The notes beneath the pieces are model-generated. The model saw only the letters and a list, made by a program, of their open reading frames with translations, did not search any database and was not told where the DNA came from. A program made the position numbers and the translations under genes. Positions 26,884 to 34,673 of a stretch of 64,000 nt of DNA are shown one piece after another. The first letter of the stretch is position 1. Every line of letters starts with the position of its first letter. This stretch comes from Prevotella sp. (GTDB lineage: Bacteria > Bacteroidota > Bacteroidia > Bacteroidales > Bacteroidaceae): positions 1 through 64,000 of the forward strand of contig JAFUUL010000026.1 of NCBI GenBank assembly GCA_017483805.1, read 5' to 3'.

Positions 26884-26921
26884 AGTTGCCTCATCAAAAA
26901 ATAGTTCGCCAGACGAGGCTG

Positions 26922-26929
26922 CAAAGTTA
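26922..26929 (-). promoter_or_regulatory. Promoter -7 element of the methyltransferase operon
   Basis: TAACTTTG on the minus strand, 38 bp upstream of the first methyltransferase start. No other promoter-like box was seen inside the overlapping genes, so all three are probably read from here. Confidence 0.6.
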
Positions 26930-27154
26930 CAACTTTTCTTTGAGATTCTTGTGCTTTAAGGCAAAAATACACAAAATTTAATAATATCTGCCATCTTACA
27001 CTTCGAGTTATTTTAGCCCACTATAGGCATAATGACATACGGCGAAGTCAAGCAAAGTGGCTCCTGCAACAATAAAAGTTGGGAATTTCAGTTATAAGGG
27101 GGTGATGATTTCGCTCCCTAAACTGTATAATAGGTAAAAGCAACAACGAAAAAG

Positions 27155-27646
27155 ATGCAAGACAAGACAGAACAGTTTGAACAACTCTTCCGCTCGGAGT
27201 ACGGCAGGATGTACCGGGCAGCCTACCTCCTGCTGGGCGACGAAGACGAGGCGAAGGATGCGGTACAGGATGTCTTCGCCCTGCTGTGGGCCGGCAGCAT
27301 CCCACTGCGCCAGGAGTCTGTCCGGAAGTTTCTGCTGACCTGCGTCCGTAATCGCTGCCTCAACCTGATTGCACGTCGGAATACGGCACAGGGCGCCGCA
27401 CAGTTATTGACACCCGAGGCCATCGATAGTGGCAACTATGACGACGAACTGCTGCAGGCCATCGAGGACTACATCGACCACCGGCTGACGCCCCAGACGG
27501 GCCGCATCATCCGGATGCACTACGACGAGGAGCAGTCGTACAAGGAGATCTCCGGCACGCTCGGCATCAGCCTGTCGGCCGTCAACAAGCACATCGTGCA
27601 GGGACTGAGGAAACTACGTTCAACCTTTAAAGACAGAGAAGTATGA
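27155..27646 (+). CDS. ECF-type RNA polymerase sigma factor
   Basis: 163 residues. Sigma region 2 spans about 5-75 (FEQLFRSEYGRMYRAAYLLLGDEDEAKDAVQDVFALLW), and region 4 about 105-160, with a helix-turn-helix in YKEISGTLGISLSAVNKHI. In Bacteroidetes such factors usually switch on an adjacent outer-membrane receptor in response to a ligand. It overlaps the next gene by 4 bp (ATGA), and the receptor follows. No clear TAnnTTTG promoter was seen upstream, so it may be read from an alternative promoter. Confidence 0.93.
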   Translation: MQDKTEQFEQLFRSEYGRMYRAAYLLLGDEDEAKDAVQDVFALLWAGSIPLRQESVRKFLLTCVRNRCLNLIARRNTAQGAAQLLTPEAIDSGNYDDELLQAIEDYIDHRLTPQTGRIIRMHYDEEQSYKEISGTLGISLSAVNKHIVQGLRKLRSTFKDREV

Positions 27647-28203
27647 CAAGAGACGAAAAACAGCGGATGCTCCTGCATCCTGAGCGATACACCGACGAGC
27701 AACTCGACAAGATGCTCAGCGAGACCGACGTCAACGAGCCTGACATCGAGGCAGAGTGGCATAAGTTCCAGGCCAAGCACTTCCCCCAGAAGCGCCGTTC
27801 ATGGGGATGGATGCAGATTGCCGCGATGTTCGTCGGCGTGCTGATGATTGGCGGCATCGCCTACGCCGCCGTGCACGTCATCAGCAACATCGAGTCGAAG
27901 CCGAAGGTCGCCATCACCGATCGCAAGCCCGACGTGAAGAAGGTAAAGAAGACCTACGGCGTGGAGGCAGCACCGACGAAGAAAGCCCCCGTCGTATATA
28001 ATAATGTGGAACTCGGGCAGATTATGCAGTACCTCGCCGACGGCTACGGCGTGAAGGTGGAGTTCAAGAACGAAGCCGCACGCACCCTGCGCTTCTACCT
28101 GCAATGGGAGGCCGACGACACGCTGCAAGAGATCATCGACAAGATCAACCACTTCGAGAAGGTCCACCTGACCCTCACGGACGAAACCATCACTATCGAG
28201 TAG
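27643..28203 (+). CDS. FecR-like/DUF4974 membrane protein, probable anti-sigma partner
   Basis: 186 residues: a cytoplasmic part (1-50), one membrane helix (about 55-78, WMQIAAMFVGVLMIGGIAYAAV) and a periplasmic part. The last 70 residues (NNVELGQIMQYLADGYGVKVEF to the end) form the DUF4974/secretin-like fold that ends FecR proteins. The long FecR beta domain normally in between is missing, so the protein is about half the usual 320-residue size. It overlaps the sigma gene and is 4 bp from the receptor gene, so a signal relay between them is likely. Confidence 0.8.
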   Translation: MTRDEKQRMLLHPERYTDEQLDKMLSETDVNEPDIEAEWHKFQAKHFPQKRRSWGWMQIAAMFVGVLMIGGIAYAAVHVISNIESKPKVAITDRKPDVKKVKKTYGVEAAPTKKAPVVYNNVELGQIMQYLADGYGVKVEFKNEAARTLRFYLQWEADDTLQEIIDKINHFEKVHLTLTDETITIE

Positions 28204-28207
28204 AGCC

Positions 28208-30745
28208 ATGAAGCACACCTGTATGCTATTATTGTGCCTCGTCGCCATGAGCGTAAAGGCACAGCGACTCTCGCACGACTTCCAGAACGCCTCGCTCAGC
28301 GAAGCCCTCATCTGGATAGACAATGCCCAAGACAACTACAAACTGAACTTCATCTTCGACGAACTGGAGGACTTCACCGTCACCACGCAGTTGAAGAACG
28401 CCTCCGTCCGCGATGCCGTCCGTCAGGTTTGCGGCTTCTATCCCATGCAGCTGACCTTCGATGCTCAGGACATTTACATTGAGTGCATGCAGAAGTCGGA
28501 CACAAAACTCTCAGGTCGCATCATCAACGAAAGTGGCCAGCCCGTTGCCTACGCCAGCATCTCGCTGCTCTCTCTCGGCGACTCTACCTTCCTGACAGGA
28601 GGCGTGAGCAATGAGGCCGGCGACTTCGTGATACCCTGCAAAGCGCCCAAAGTCATCGCCCGCATCACCTGTATTGGCTATAAGACCGTCGAAGAGGCCT
28701 ACAGCGTGGGGAACATTGGCAAAATACGCATGCAACCAGACAAGTACGCCCTAAAAGGCATAGAGGTGAAGGGCAGCAAGCAACTTGTCTATGCCACAGA
28801 TCGCGGACTGATGGCTAACATACAGGGCACGCCCTTAGAGCAGTTCGGATCCGTTAGCGAGATGCTTAGCCACCTGCCCCTCATGATGAGCAACGGCGAG
28901 ATAGCAGGTCACGGCAAGCCCGAGATCTACATCAATAATAAAAAGGTGCGCAATGAGGATGAGCTGAATCGCCTGCGGGCCGACGAGATTCTCTCTGCCG
29001 AGATTATCACGAACCCCGGCGTAGAATATGGGGCGGAAGTCACCTCCGTCATCCGTCTCAAGACCATCCGTAAAGCGGGTGAGGGCTGGAGCGGCAACTT
29101 TTCCGCTGTTTACAGCCAAGGAAAGGAATACTATGCTAATGGCAACGCAGCCCTGAACTATCGCACCCGCAACGGTATGGACTTCTTCGCCCGAGGGTTT
29201 CTGACAAGCAACAATCAGGTGATTAACGCCACTGCCAATGACCAACTGCAGGCTTCCAGCACATGGGACTTCCAAAAAGAAGCCACTTTTCTCAACCGCT
29301 ACAACTACTATTTTGCCGACCTCGGCTGGAACTGGGAGATATCCGAGAAACACTCTCTCGGTCTGACCTACACCGCAAACAACTATATCACCGATGCGAC
29401 AGGCAGTATAGAGACCGAGGAGGAGGTGTGGCGTGACAGCCAATTCCATGAAGCAGAGACCAACAAGACAGTTACCTCTCTAAAACCTCGGATGGTACAT
29501 GCCGTAAATGCCTACTACGTCGGCGAAATAGGCAAGTGGAAACTGGACTTCAGTGCCGACTACTACGGTGGGCATTCAGAGAGCAATATGGAAGGTGGCA
29601 CCGTTGGCGAGAAGGAAGTCAGCAGCAACACGCTGACTAAAAACAACCTGCTGGCTGAAAAACTTGTTGTCACAGCGCCAATCCCCAAAGGCACCCTGAC
29701 CTTCGGTGAGGAAGTATCGGGAGTGGACCGCAAAAGCGACTTCACCCAGAGTGGTTTCTCTGCCAACAACAGCGTACACCAACAGACCGTGACGTGGTCA
29801 CTGTTCGTCAACTACGCCCTGCAAGTGAAGAAATTCGGTTTCAATGCTGGACTACGCTGGCAGAACGAGCACAACGACTACGAAACCAATGGCCATAAAG
29901 ATGCCGAGCAGAGTCCCAACTACCATGTGTTCATCCCGCGCCTCTCGCTGACCTATCGTACAGAGCAATGGACGCACACCTTTGGTTATCAGTGTTTCCG
30001 ACGTAATCCCGCTTATTCCACTCTCAGCACTGCCATCAACTATCGCAGCAAATACGAGTACCAGACGGGTAACCCTTACCTTCGTCCGACAACAACCCAC
30101 TATGTCTCATGGACGAGTAACTACCGATGGGTTCACGCCGAGTTATATTACCAATACATTAAGAACCTCAACTATTCCTTTCAGGCCGCCTATGATGATA
30201 CAGGCCACCCTGGTGTTATTCTCGATGACCGCCGCAACGTACCCCAAAGCCAGAACTACGGACTGGAAATAAACGTCACGCCAAAGGTAGGTATCTGGCA
30301 GATGAACTACTCTGCAGATTTCTTCTTCAACAATCGAGACTTAAAAGCCATCGGCATCAAGCATAAGTGGAATGGACTTGGCACCTACTTCAATCTCGAC
30401 AATACACTATTACTGCCAAACAACTGGTTGCTAAACATTGGAATGGAACTGACACCCTACAATGAGCAGGGCTGCTCGCAGACGAAAACCACAGGCGGAA
30501 TGAATCTCCGGCTGAGTCGCCAGTTCCTCAAAGACAAGAGCCTTAGCATAGCCTTCTTCGCCAACGACATCCTGCACACACGCTACATAGAAATGACGGC
30601 TTACGGCGGTATCAATGTCCGTACCCAATTCCGCGAATATCGCGATGCCCGTCGCATCGGCATTGACCTCTCATGGAAGTTCAACGCCACCAAGAGTCGC
30701 TACAAGGGCAGCCACGCTGGCCAAAGCGAACGCAACCGTCTGTAG
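28208..30745 (+). CDS. Outer-membrane beta-barrel receptor with STN and CarboxypepD-like domains
   Basis: 845 residues with a signal peptide (1-18, ending VKA). An STN signalling domain is at about 22-95, a carboxypeptidase-regulatory-like domain at about 100-180 (SGRIINESGQPVAYASISLL), a plug-like segment at about 185-290 and a beta-barrel to the end (SWKFNATKSRYKG). The STN domain normally touches the FecR-type partner, which fits gene 27,643. It is a TonB-receptor-like protein, but the ligand is unknown and there is no SusD partner. The gene ends 14 bp from the convergent kinase gene. Confidence 0.82.
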   Translation: MKHTCMLLLCLVAMSVKAQRLSHDFQNASLSEALIWIDNAQDNYKLNFIFDELEDFTVTTQLKNASVRDAVRQVCGFYPMQLTFDAQDIYIECMQKSDTKLSGRIINESGQPVAYASISLLSLGDSTFLTGGVSNEAGDFVIPCKAPKVIARITCIGYKTVEEAYSVGNIGKIRMQPDKYALKGIEVKGSKQLVYATDRGLMANIQGTPLEQFGSVSEMLSHLPLMMSNGEIAGHGKPEIYINNKKVRNEDELNRLRADEILSAEIITNPGVEYGAEVTSVIRLKTIRKAGEGWSGNFSAVYSQGKEYYANGNAALNYRTRNGMDFFARGFLTSNNQVINATANDQLQASSTWDFQKEATFLNRYNYYFADLGWNWEISEKHSLGLTYTANNYITDATGSIETEEEVWRDSQFHEAETNKTVTSLKPRMVHAVNAYYVGEIGKWKLDFSADYYGGHSESNMEGGTVGEKEVSSNTLTKNNLLAEKLVVTAPIPKGTLTFGEEVSGVDRKSDFTQSGFSANNSVHQQTVTWSLFVNYALQVKKFGFNAGLRWQNEHNDYETNGHKDAEQSPNYHVFIPRLSLTYRTEQWTHTFGYQCFRRNPAYSTLSTAINYRSKYEYQTGNPYLRPTTTHYVSWTSNYRWVHAELYYQYIKNLNYSFQAAYDDTGHPGVILDDRRNVPQSQNYGLEINVTPKVGIWQMNYSADFFFNNRDLKAIGIKHKWNGLGTYFNLDNTLLLPNNWLLNIGMELTPYNEQGCSQTKTTGGMNLRLSRQFLKDKSLSIAFFANDILHTRYIEMTAYGGINVRTQFREYRDARRIGIDLSWKFNATKSRYKGSHAGQSERNRL

Positions 30746-30759
30746 AGTATGGAAATCAC

Positions 30760-31440
30760 TTATCCCGAATAGCGGGGCGAGAGGCTGCGATATTTGTCGT
30801 AGCCTCCCGTTTCGGAAGGATAGATTATCGTATCAATGAAATAAAGGTGGCCCTCGTCATCAGCCAGTACGTTATTGGGCTGGGCATCGAAGATGTCGTG
30901 CTGACCGTTGGTATAGTATTCTCCATTATCCTCAGGCCAGAAGCCAAGACGCAGGAACTCTTCATGGATTTCCTCTTTCGTGGCCAGACGAGCATTAGGA
31001 ACAAACTGCTGTACCAAAACCGCACAGACTTTGCCATCCATGTTTTCGGCAAAGCCAATCATACGGTAGACACAATCAGGGAAATACTTATTGTGTGCCT
31101 TAATTCGCTCAAAGAAGGAAGTAAGGTTATCGTCAGAATATCGGAAATCATTTAGTTTGATGATTTCCTTTCCATCGGGTGAAAGATAGGTTTCGTTCTC
31201 AGAGCCGCGATCAAAGAAGTCACCAAACTGGCTACGGTCGCTAAACCAGCAACCTTGCTGCTGCGCCCATTGACGGAGCCTTACCAGTTGGACTGATTTG
31301 CAAGCCGTTGTTCCCGCAAGAGCCTCAATTGCCTCAAGGACTCCTCGCGCGAAATCGGATGCGCTCTCCAGTATGCCATCTTTGCCAATTTCTCGGCATT
31401 CACCTTCTTGTGATAGTCGTTCAATTTGATCTCCATTCAT
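30760..31440 (-). CDS. Putative polyvalent-protein-type kinase
   Basis: 226 residues from the ATG at 31,440 (MNGDQIERLSQ). The core GSENETYLSPDGKEIIKLND supplies a lysine at a beta-strand position, and DAQPNNVLADDEGHLYFIDT gives a catalytic-loop and metal-like pair. These resemble the Ser/Thr-kinase-like domain found in phage and plasmid polyvalent proteins. Known members lie in mobile elements; biochemical function is unproven. Here it stands alone with its own promoter (TAAATTTG). The longer frame reaching 31,641 starts before the promoter and is rejected. No target is suggested by the neighbours. Confidence 0.65.
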   Translation of the reverse strand: MNGDQIERLSQEGECREIGKDGILESASDFARGVLEAIEALAGTTACKSVQLVRLRQWAQQQGCWFSDRSQFGDFFDRGSENETYLSPDGKEIIKLNDFRYSDDNLTSFFERIKAHNKYFPDCVYRMIGFAENMDGKVCAVLVQQFVPNARLATKEEIHEEFLRLGFWPEDNGEYYTNGQHDIFDAQPNNVLADDEGHLYFIDTIIYPSETGGYDKYRSLSPRYSG

Positions 31441-31464
31441 TATCTCTTTATTGGTTCGACGGTG

Positions 31465-31472
31465 CAAATTTA
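31465..31472 (-). promoter_or_regulatory. Promoter -7 element of the kinase-like gene
   Basis: TAAATTTG on the minus strand, 24 bp upstream of the ATG at 31,440; it supports that start. Confidence 0.55.
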
Positions 31473-31592
31473 CGAACAATTCCGCAAAATACCAAACTTT
31501 TTTGTACTTTTGCCGCAGAATTTGAGATAATGGGGGTTGGGAAATCGGAGGCTTAGGGGTATTATAGGCAGTTTGCTGCCTGGCAGCCGGCC

Positions 31593-33224
31593 TCACCGCT
31601 TCATGTCGGTGGGGCTGTGGCCGAACTCCTCCTTGAAGCACTTGGTGAAGTAACTGGGGGCGGTGAAGCCGACGGCATAGGCCACCTCGCTGATGGTCTT
31701 GTCGGTGGTGAGCAGCAACTGGTAGCCGCGGTTCAGACGGGCCGCACGCAGCAGTTCGACGGGCGACGAGTCGGTGACGGACTTCACCTTGCGGTACAGT
31801 TGCACGCGGCTCAGGTTCATCTCTGCCGCCAGATCCTCTACGCTCAGGTCGCTCTCAGAGAGGCGCTTCTCTACCACCTCCTTGAAGCGGGTGATGAAAA
31901 GAGGCTCGACAGACTCTACAGACTCTACAGACTCTCCCCCGGCCCCTCCCTGTGAGGGAGGGGAGTAGTCACTTTCTCCGTCAGCAGGACTATCCACTCC
32001 CCTCCCTACAGGGAGGGGTTGGGGGAGAGTCGGCTGAGGCTCCACGTTCCACAGGTTGTTCACCACACGCTCGCGCTGCAGGTTCATCTTGCCACGATGG
32101 TAGAGGTAGAAGAAGAAGATGGTGAGCAGCAGCAGGAGGATGACCACCAGGGAGAGGATGTTGACGATGTGCTGCGTGTCCAACTGCTGCATATAGTTGT
32201 CGGCACGCTGGTGCAGACGGTCCAGATAGTCCGACTGGCGATCCATCTCCTCGCTCTGCATCTGCAGCGCATGGGCGTTCTGGCGGGTGACGAGGGCCGA
32301 CATGAGGCGGGTCTCCTTGTCGAAGGGCCGTCCGTCGAGTATGTCGACGGCCACCTGGAGCAGACGGTCGCCATGCGTGGGATAGATATAGGTGGCATCG
32401 AGGATGGAGTCCTCCACCAGACGGATGCCCCCACCCTCGCCTGGCAGGCCGTCGATGCCGCAATAAAGTGAAGAGCGAAGAGTGAAGAGTGAAGAATTTG
32501 CTGCCGCCCTGCGGGCGCCCATCGCCATACGGTCGTTCTGGCCGAAGACGAAGTCGATGGTGCCGGCATCGGTGCCTACGCTGTCCAGCCACTGGCGGGT
32601 GGCCTCGTAGGCGCTCTCCTCGGTCCAGTCGCCCTGCAGCGTGGCCACCAGCCGGATGTCGGGCCAGGCCTTCAGCGCATCGGCGAAGCCCAGGTGACGC
32701 TCGATGGCGGGCGACGAGCCCTGCAGGCCCATCACCTCGAGCACCTGTCCGCGGCCCTGCAGCCGCTGGGCCACATAGTCGCCCATCGTGCGGCCCATCT
32801 CGTAGTTGTCGGCACTGATGAAGGCGGTATACTTCTCTGAACTGGTCTTGCGCTCGAAGACGATGACGGGTATGCCGCTGTCGTAGGCGCGGTCGATGGC
32901 GGGCGAGATGGTCTGCACCTGGTTGGGGGCGACGATGAGCAGGTCGATGCCCGTTCGCACGAGGCTGTCAATCTGCTGCACCTGCCGCTCGTCGCTGTCG
33001 TAGGCGGCGGCAAAGCGTAGTTCGACGCCGTCCTTGTTGCAGTAGGCACCCATGCGCAGTTCGGAGTTCTGCTTCTCGCGCCAGATGTCGGCCGAGCACT
33101 GCGACACGCCGATGACATACTTCGCCTGACGCTCAGAGCACGACAGGCACAGGACGGCCAGCAGCACGCCCGTCAGGCAGCCCGGCAGTCGGGCTACAGA
33201 GAGTTTCTTAATGAGGTATTTCAT
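31593..33224 (-). CDS. Membrane one-component regulator: periplasmic sugar-binding domain + TM + AraC DNA-binding domain
   Basis: 543 residues from the ATG at 33,224; the longer start overlaps the promoter. An N-terminal signal/anchor ends near LCLSC (Cys29). Residues about 35-305 form a type I periplasmic-binding fold (YVIGVSQCSADIW, DLLIVAPNQ, VFGQNDRMAMGARRA). A helical stalk (315-350) leads to one membrane helix (about 354-375) and a linker. The AraC domain (about 441-543) has both helix-turn-helices (LSVEDLAAEMNLSRVQLYRKV and ISEVAYAVGFTAPSYFTKCF). No histidine kinase or receiver domain is present, unlike hybrid two-component sensors. The linker (395-440) and residues 243-255 are encoded by inserted repeats. 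It lies next to CE7 and GH3 genes, which it probably controls. Confidence 0.82.
   Translation of the reverse strand: MKYLIKKLSVARLPGCLTGVLLAVLCLSCSERQAKYVIGVSQCSADIWREKQNSELRMGAYCNKDGVELRFAAAYDSDERQVQQIDSLVRTGIDLLIVAPNQVQTISPAIDRAYDSGIPVIVFERKTSSEKYTAFISADNYEMGRTMGDYVAQRLQGRGQVLEVMGLQGSSPAIERHLGFADALKAWPDIRLVATLQGDWTEESAYEATRQWLDSVGTDAGTIDFVFGQNDRMAMGARRAAANSSLFTLRSSLYCGIDGLPGEGGGIRLVEDSILDATYIYPTHGDRLLQVAVDILDGRPFDKETRLMSALVTRQNAHALQMQSEEMDRQSDYLDRLHQRADNYMQQLDTQHIVNILSLVVILLLLLTIFFFYLYHRGKMNLQRERVVNNLWNVEPQPTLPQPLPVGRGVDSPADGESDYSPPSQGGAGGESVESVESVEPLFITRFKEVVEKRLSESDLSVEDLAAEMNLSRVQLYRKVKSVTDSSPVELLRAARLNRGYQLLLTTDKTISEVAYAVGFTAPSYFTKCFKEEFGHSPTDMKR
31912..32035. repeat. Repeat insertion in the regulator linker
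   Basis: Four gactctaca units (encoding VESVESVES) are followed by two GC palindromes, cctccctgtgagggagg and cctccctacagggagg, and a gggttgggggagag tail. All are read in frame as the linker between membrane helix and AraC domain. Two palindromes in the same style lie inside waaA. Confidence 0.8.
32465..32500. repeat. Short tandem repeat inside the regulator sensor domain
   Basis: Units gaagagtgaagagtgaaga repeat about four times and are read in frame as NSSLFTLRSSL just before the CGIDGLPG strand of the binding domain. Confidence 0.75.
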
Positions 33225-33248
33225 GTTTGTCGATTCTTTTTCAAGCCA

Positions 33249-33256
33249 CAAAGATA
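33249..33256 (-). promoter_or_regulatory. Promoter -7 element of the regulator gene
   Basis: TATCTTTG on the minus strand, 24 bp upstream of the ATG at 33,224. It shows that the regulator can be read apart from the upstream esterase. Confidence 0.6.
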
Positions 33257-33305
33257 CCTCAAAGAAAGCAAAACGCCAAACATTTTTGCCGTTTTTTATG
33301 ATTCA

Positions 33306-34655
33306 CTACTTGATTTGCCGCTTCAGCCAGAGCATCTGGCCGTAGTTGGTGTCGCTGGTGGTCCAGTGCTCGTTGATGGGGGTGATGAGCGACTCCTTGG
33401 GGGCGGTGATCAGGTTCCAGACGATGTAACTGGTAGTGGGCGGACAGACATTGTCGTTGTAGCCCCAGGTCATGTAGACGGGACACTGGATGCGGCGGGC
33501 AAAGTTGACCACGTCGTAATACTGCAGCGTCTGGATCTTCTCAGGCGTGAGCATCTGGTTCTCGCGATGCAGGTGAGGATAGCCGCCCGTGCGCCCCTTC
33601 TCAGCATAGCCGGCCATATCGCTCAGGGCCGGATGGTTGACCACACAGGCCGTCACGCGAGGGTCGAGGCCGGCGGTGATGAGCGAGAGGGCGCCACCCT
33701 GACTGCCACCCTGCACGAATACGTTGCGGCCGTCCCACTGGGGCAGCGAGCACAGGTAGTCGAGGGCACGGACACAGGCCACGTAGACATGACGCATATA
33801 GTAGTTGTCGCGACAGTCGAGGCCGTTCTCCAGGTAGCCGTTCTCGCCAGAGAAAGCCGAGGAGATCTCCTTGAACTGCTCTTCGGTCATCTCAGGGTTC
33901 AGGCCGTGAATCTCCATCTCCAGGCGGATAAAGCCGTTCTTGGCATAGAAGGTGTTACGCATGGGCTCCTTGATGGTCTTGATGCCTGCACCTGGGGGGC
34001 AGAGCACGACGGGGTGCTTCCCGGCAGTGTTCTTGGGCATTGTCAGGTAGCCGTAGATGCTGTGCTGGCGGTCGGTGTGCAGTTTCAGCAGATAGCAGTC
34101 GAAGTCATCGGTGCTGTAGCGGTCCACCTTCTCACTTTTCACTATTAACTTTTCACTTTTCACGTCCTTGCGGGCCTGCTCGAGAGAGCCCTTCCAGAAG
34201 GCGTCGAAGTCGGCTGGGTTCTTGGTGTAGGGTGTCAACTGCTCAGGCGAGAAGCCCACCTTGACGTGATGCTCGTAGGTCTTGTCATCCACCTTGGCCT
34301 TGAGGCGCAGGTCCAGGAAACCGGGCTTCTTCAGCGTGCCCATGTCGATGACGGCGCGCCCCTGCTTCAGCATCACCTGTCCACGGGAGGTGGCGGGCAG
34401 CATATCGGGGCCAATCTCGTAGTCGACGGCCACATCCTGCGGAATGCCGTACTTGCAGAACGACACCTCCACCCGCGCCCGTTCTCCTGTCTTGTAGAGC
34501 CAGTCGGCATGGTCGGGCACCGTCAGCCACAGGTAGTCGCTGCGATAGGGATAGTTCTCAGCGGAGGCCGGGAGGAGTGATAAGTGAAGAGTGATGAGTG
34601 ATAAACTGAGCACCACCACGAGTCGCATCGTGCATCTGAGATTCATCTGTTTCAT
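33306..34655 (-). CDS. Acetyl xylan esterase, CE7 family
   Basis: 449 residues with a signal peptide, an N-terminal beta domain (about 35-135) and an alpha/beta-hydrolase. The nucleophile elbow GGSQGG has Ser318. PVVLCPPGAG supplies the oxyanion side, and Asp and His follow in the C-terminal part (MTWGYNDNVCPP and NEHW). The enzyme removes acetyl groups from xylo-oligosaccharides and similar sugars. It follows the GH3 gene by 18 bp, so they form one unit. Two short tandem repeats lie in the gene: one builds the signal peptide (LSLITLHLSLLP), the other adds KSEKLIVKSEK at about 166-176. Confidence 0.87.
   Translation of the reverse strand: MKQMNLRCTMRLVVVLSLSLITLHLSLLPASAENYPYRSDYLWLTVPDHADWLYKTGERARVEVSFCKYGIPQDVAVDYEIGPDMLPATSRGQVMLKQGRAVIDMGTLKKPGFLDLRLKAKVDDKTYEHHVKVGFSPEQLTPYTKNPADFDAFWKGSLEQARKDVKSEKLIVKSEKVDRYSTDDFDCYLLKLHTDRQHSIYGYLTMPKNTAGKHPVVLCPPGAGIKTIKEPMRNTFYAKNGFIRLEMEIHGLNPEMTEEQFKEISSAFSGENGYLENGLDCRDNYYMRHVYVACVRALDYLCSLPQWDGRNVFVQGGSQGGALSLITAGLDPRVTACVVNHPALSDMAGYAEKGRTGGYPHLHRENQMLTPEKIQTLQYYDVVNFARRIQCPVYMTWGYNDNVCPPTTSYIVWNLITAPKESLITPINEHWTTSDTNYGQMLWLKRQIK
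34130..34165. repeat. Short tandem repeat inside the CE7 gene
   Basis: Units of cttttcactattaacttttc type repeat three to four times and translate in frame to KSEKLIVKSEK between the N-terminal beta domain and the catalytic domain. Confidence 0.75.
34571..34608. repeat. Short tandem repeat encoding the CE7 signal-peptide core
   Basis: Units of gtgataagtgaagagtgatg type translate on the minus strand to LSLITLHLSLLP, the hydrophobic core of the export signal. The same kind of repeat forms the SusD signal core. Confidence 0.75.
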
Positions 34656-34673
34656 ATTCGTTCGGTTTGGGTC

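Noticed and set aside
31441..31641. N-terminal extension of the kinase-like gene
   Set aside because: The promoter box at 31,465-31,472 lies within it, and the extra residues have no family look.
31593..33224. Assigning the membrane regulator as the activator of the fructan locus
   Set aside because: It lies 13 kb away beside xylan-type genes, and no copy of the 13-bp operator was seen near it, so the link cannot be supported.
33225..33251. Longer start for the membrane regulator
   Set aside because: It overlaps the TATCTTTG box; the next ATG begins a normal signal sequence.
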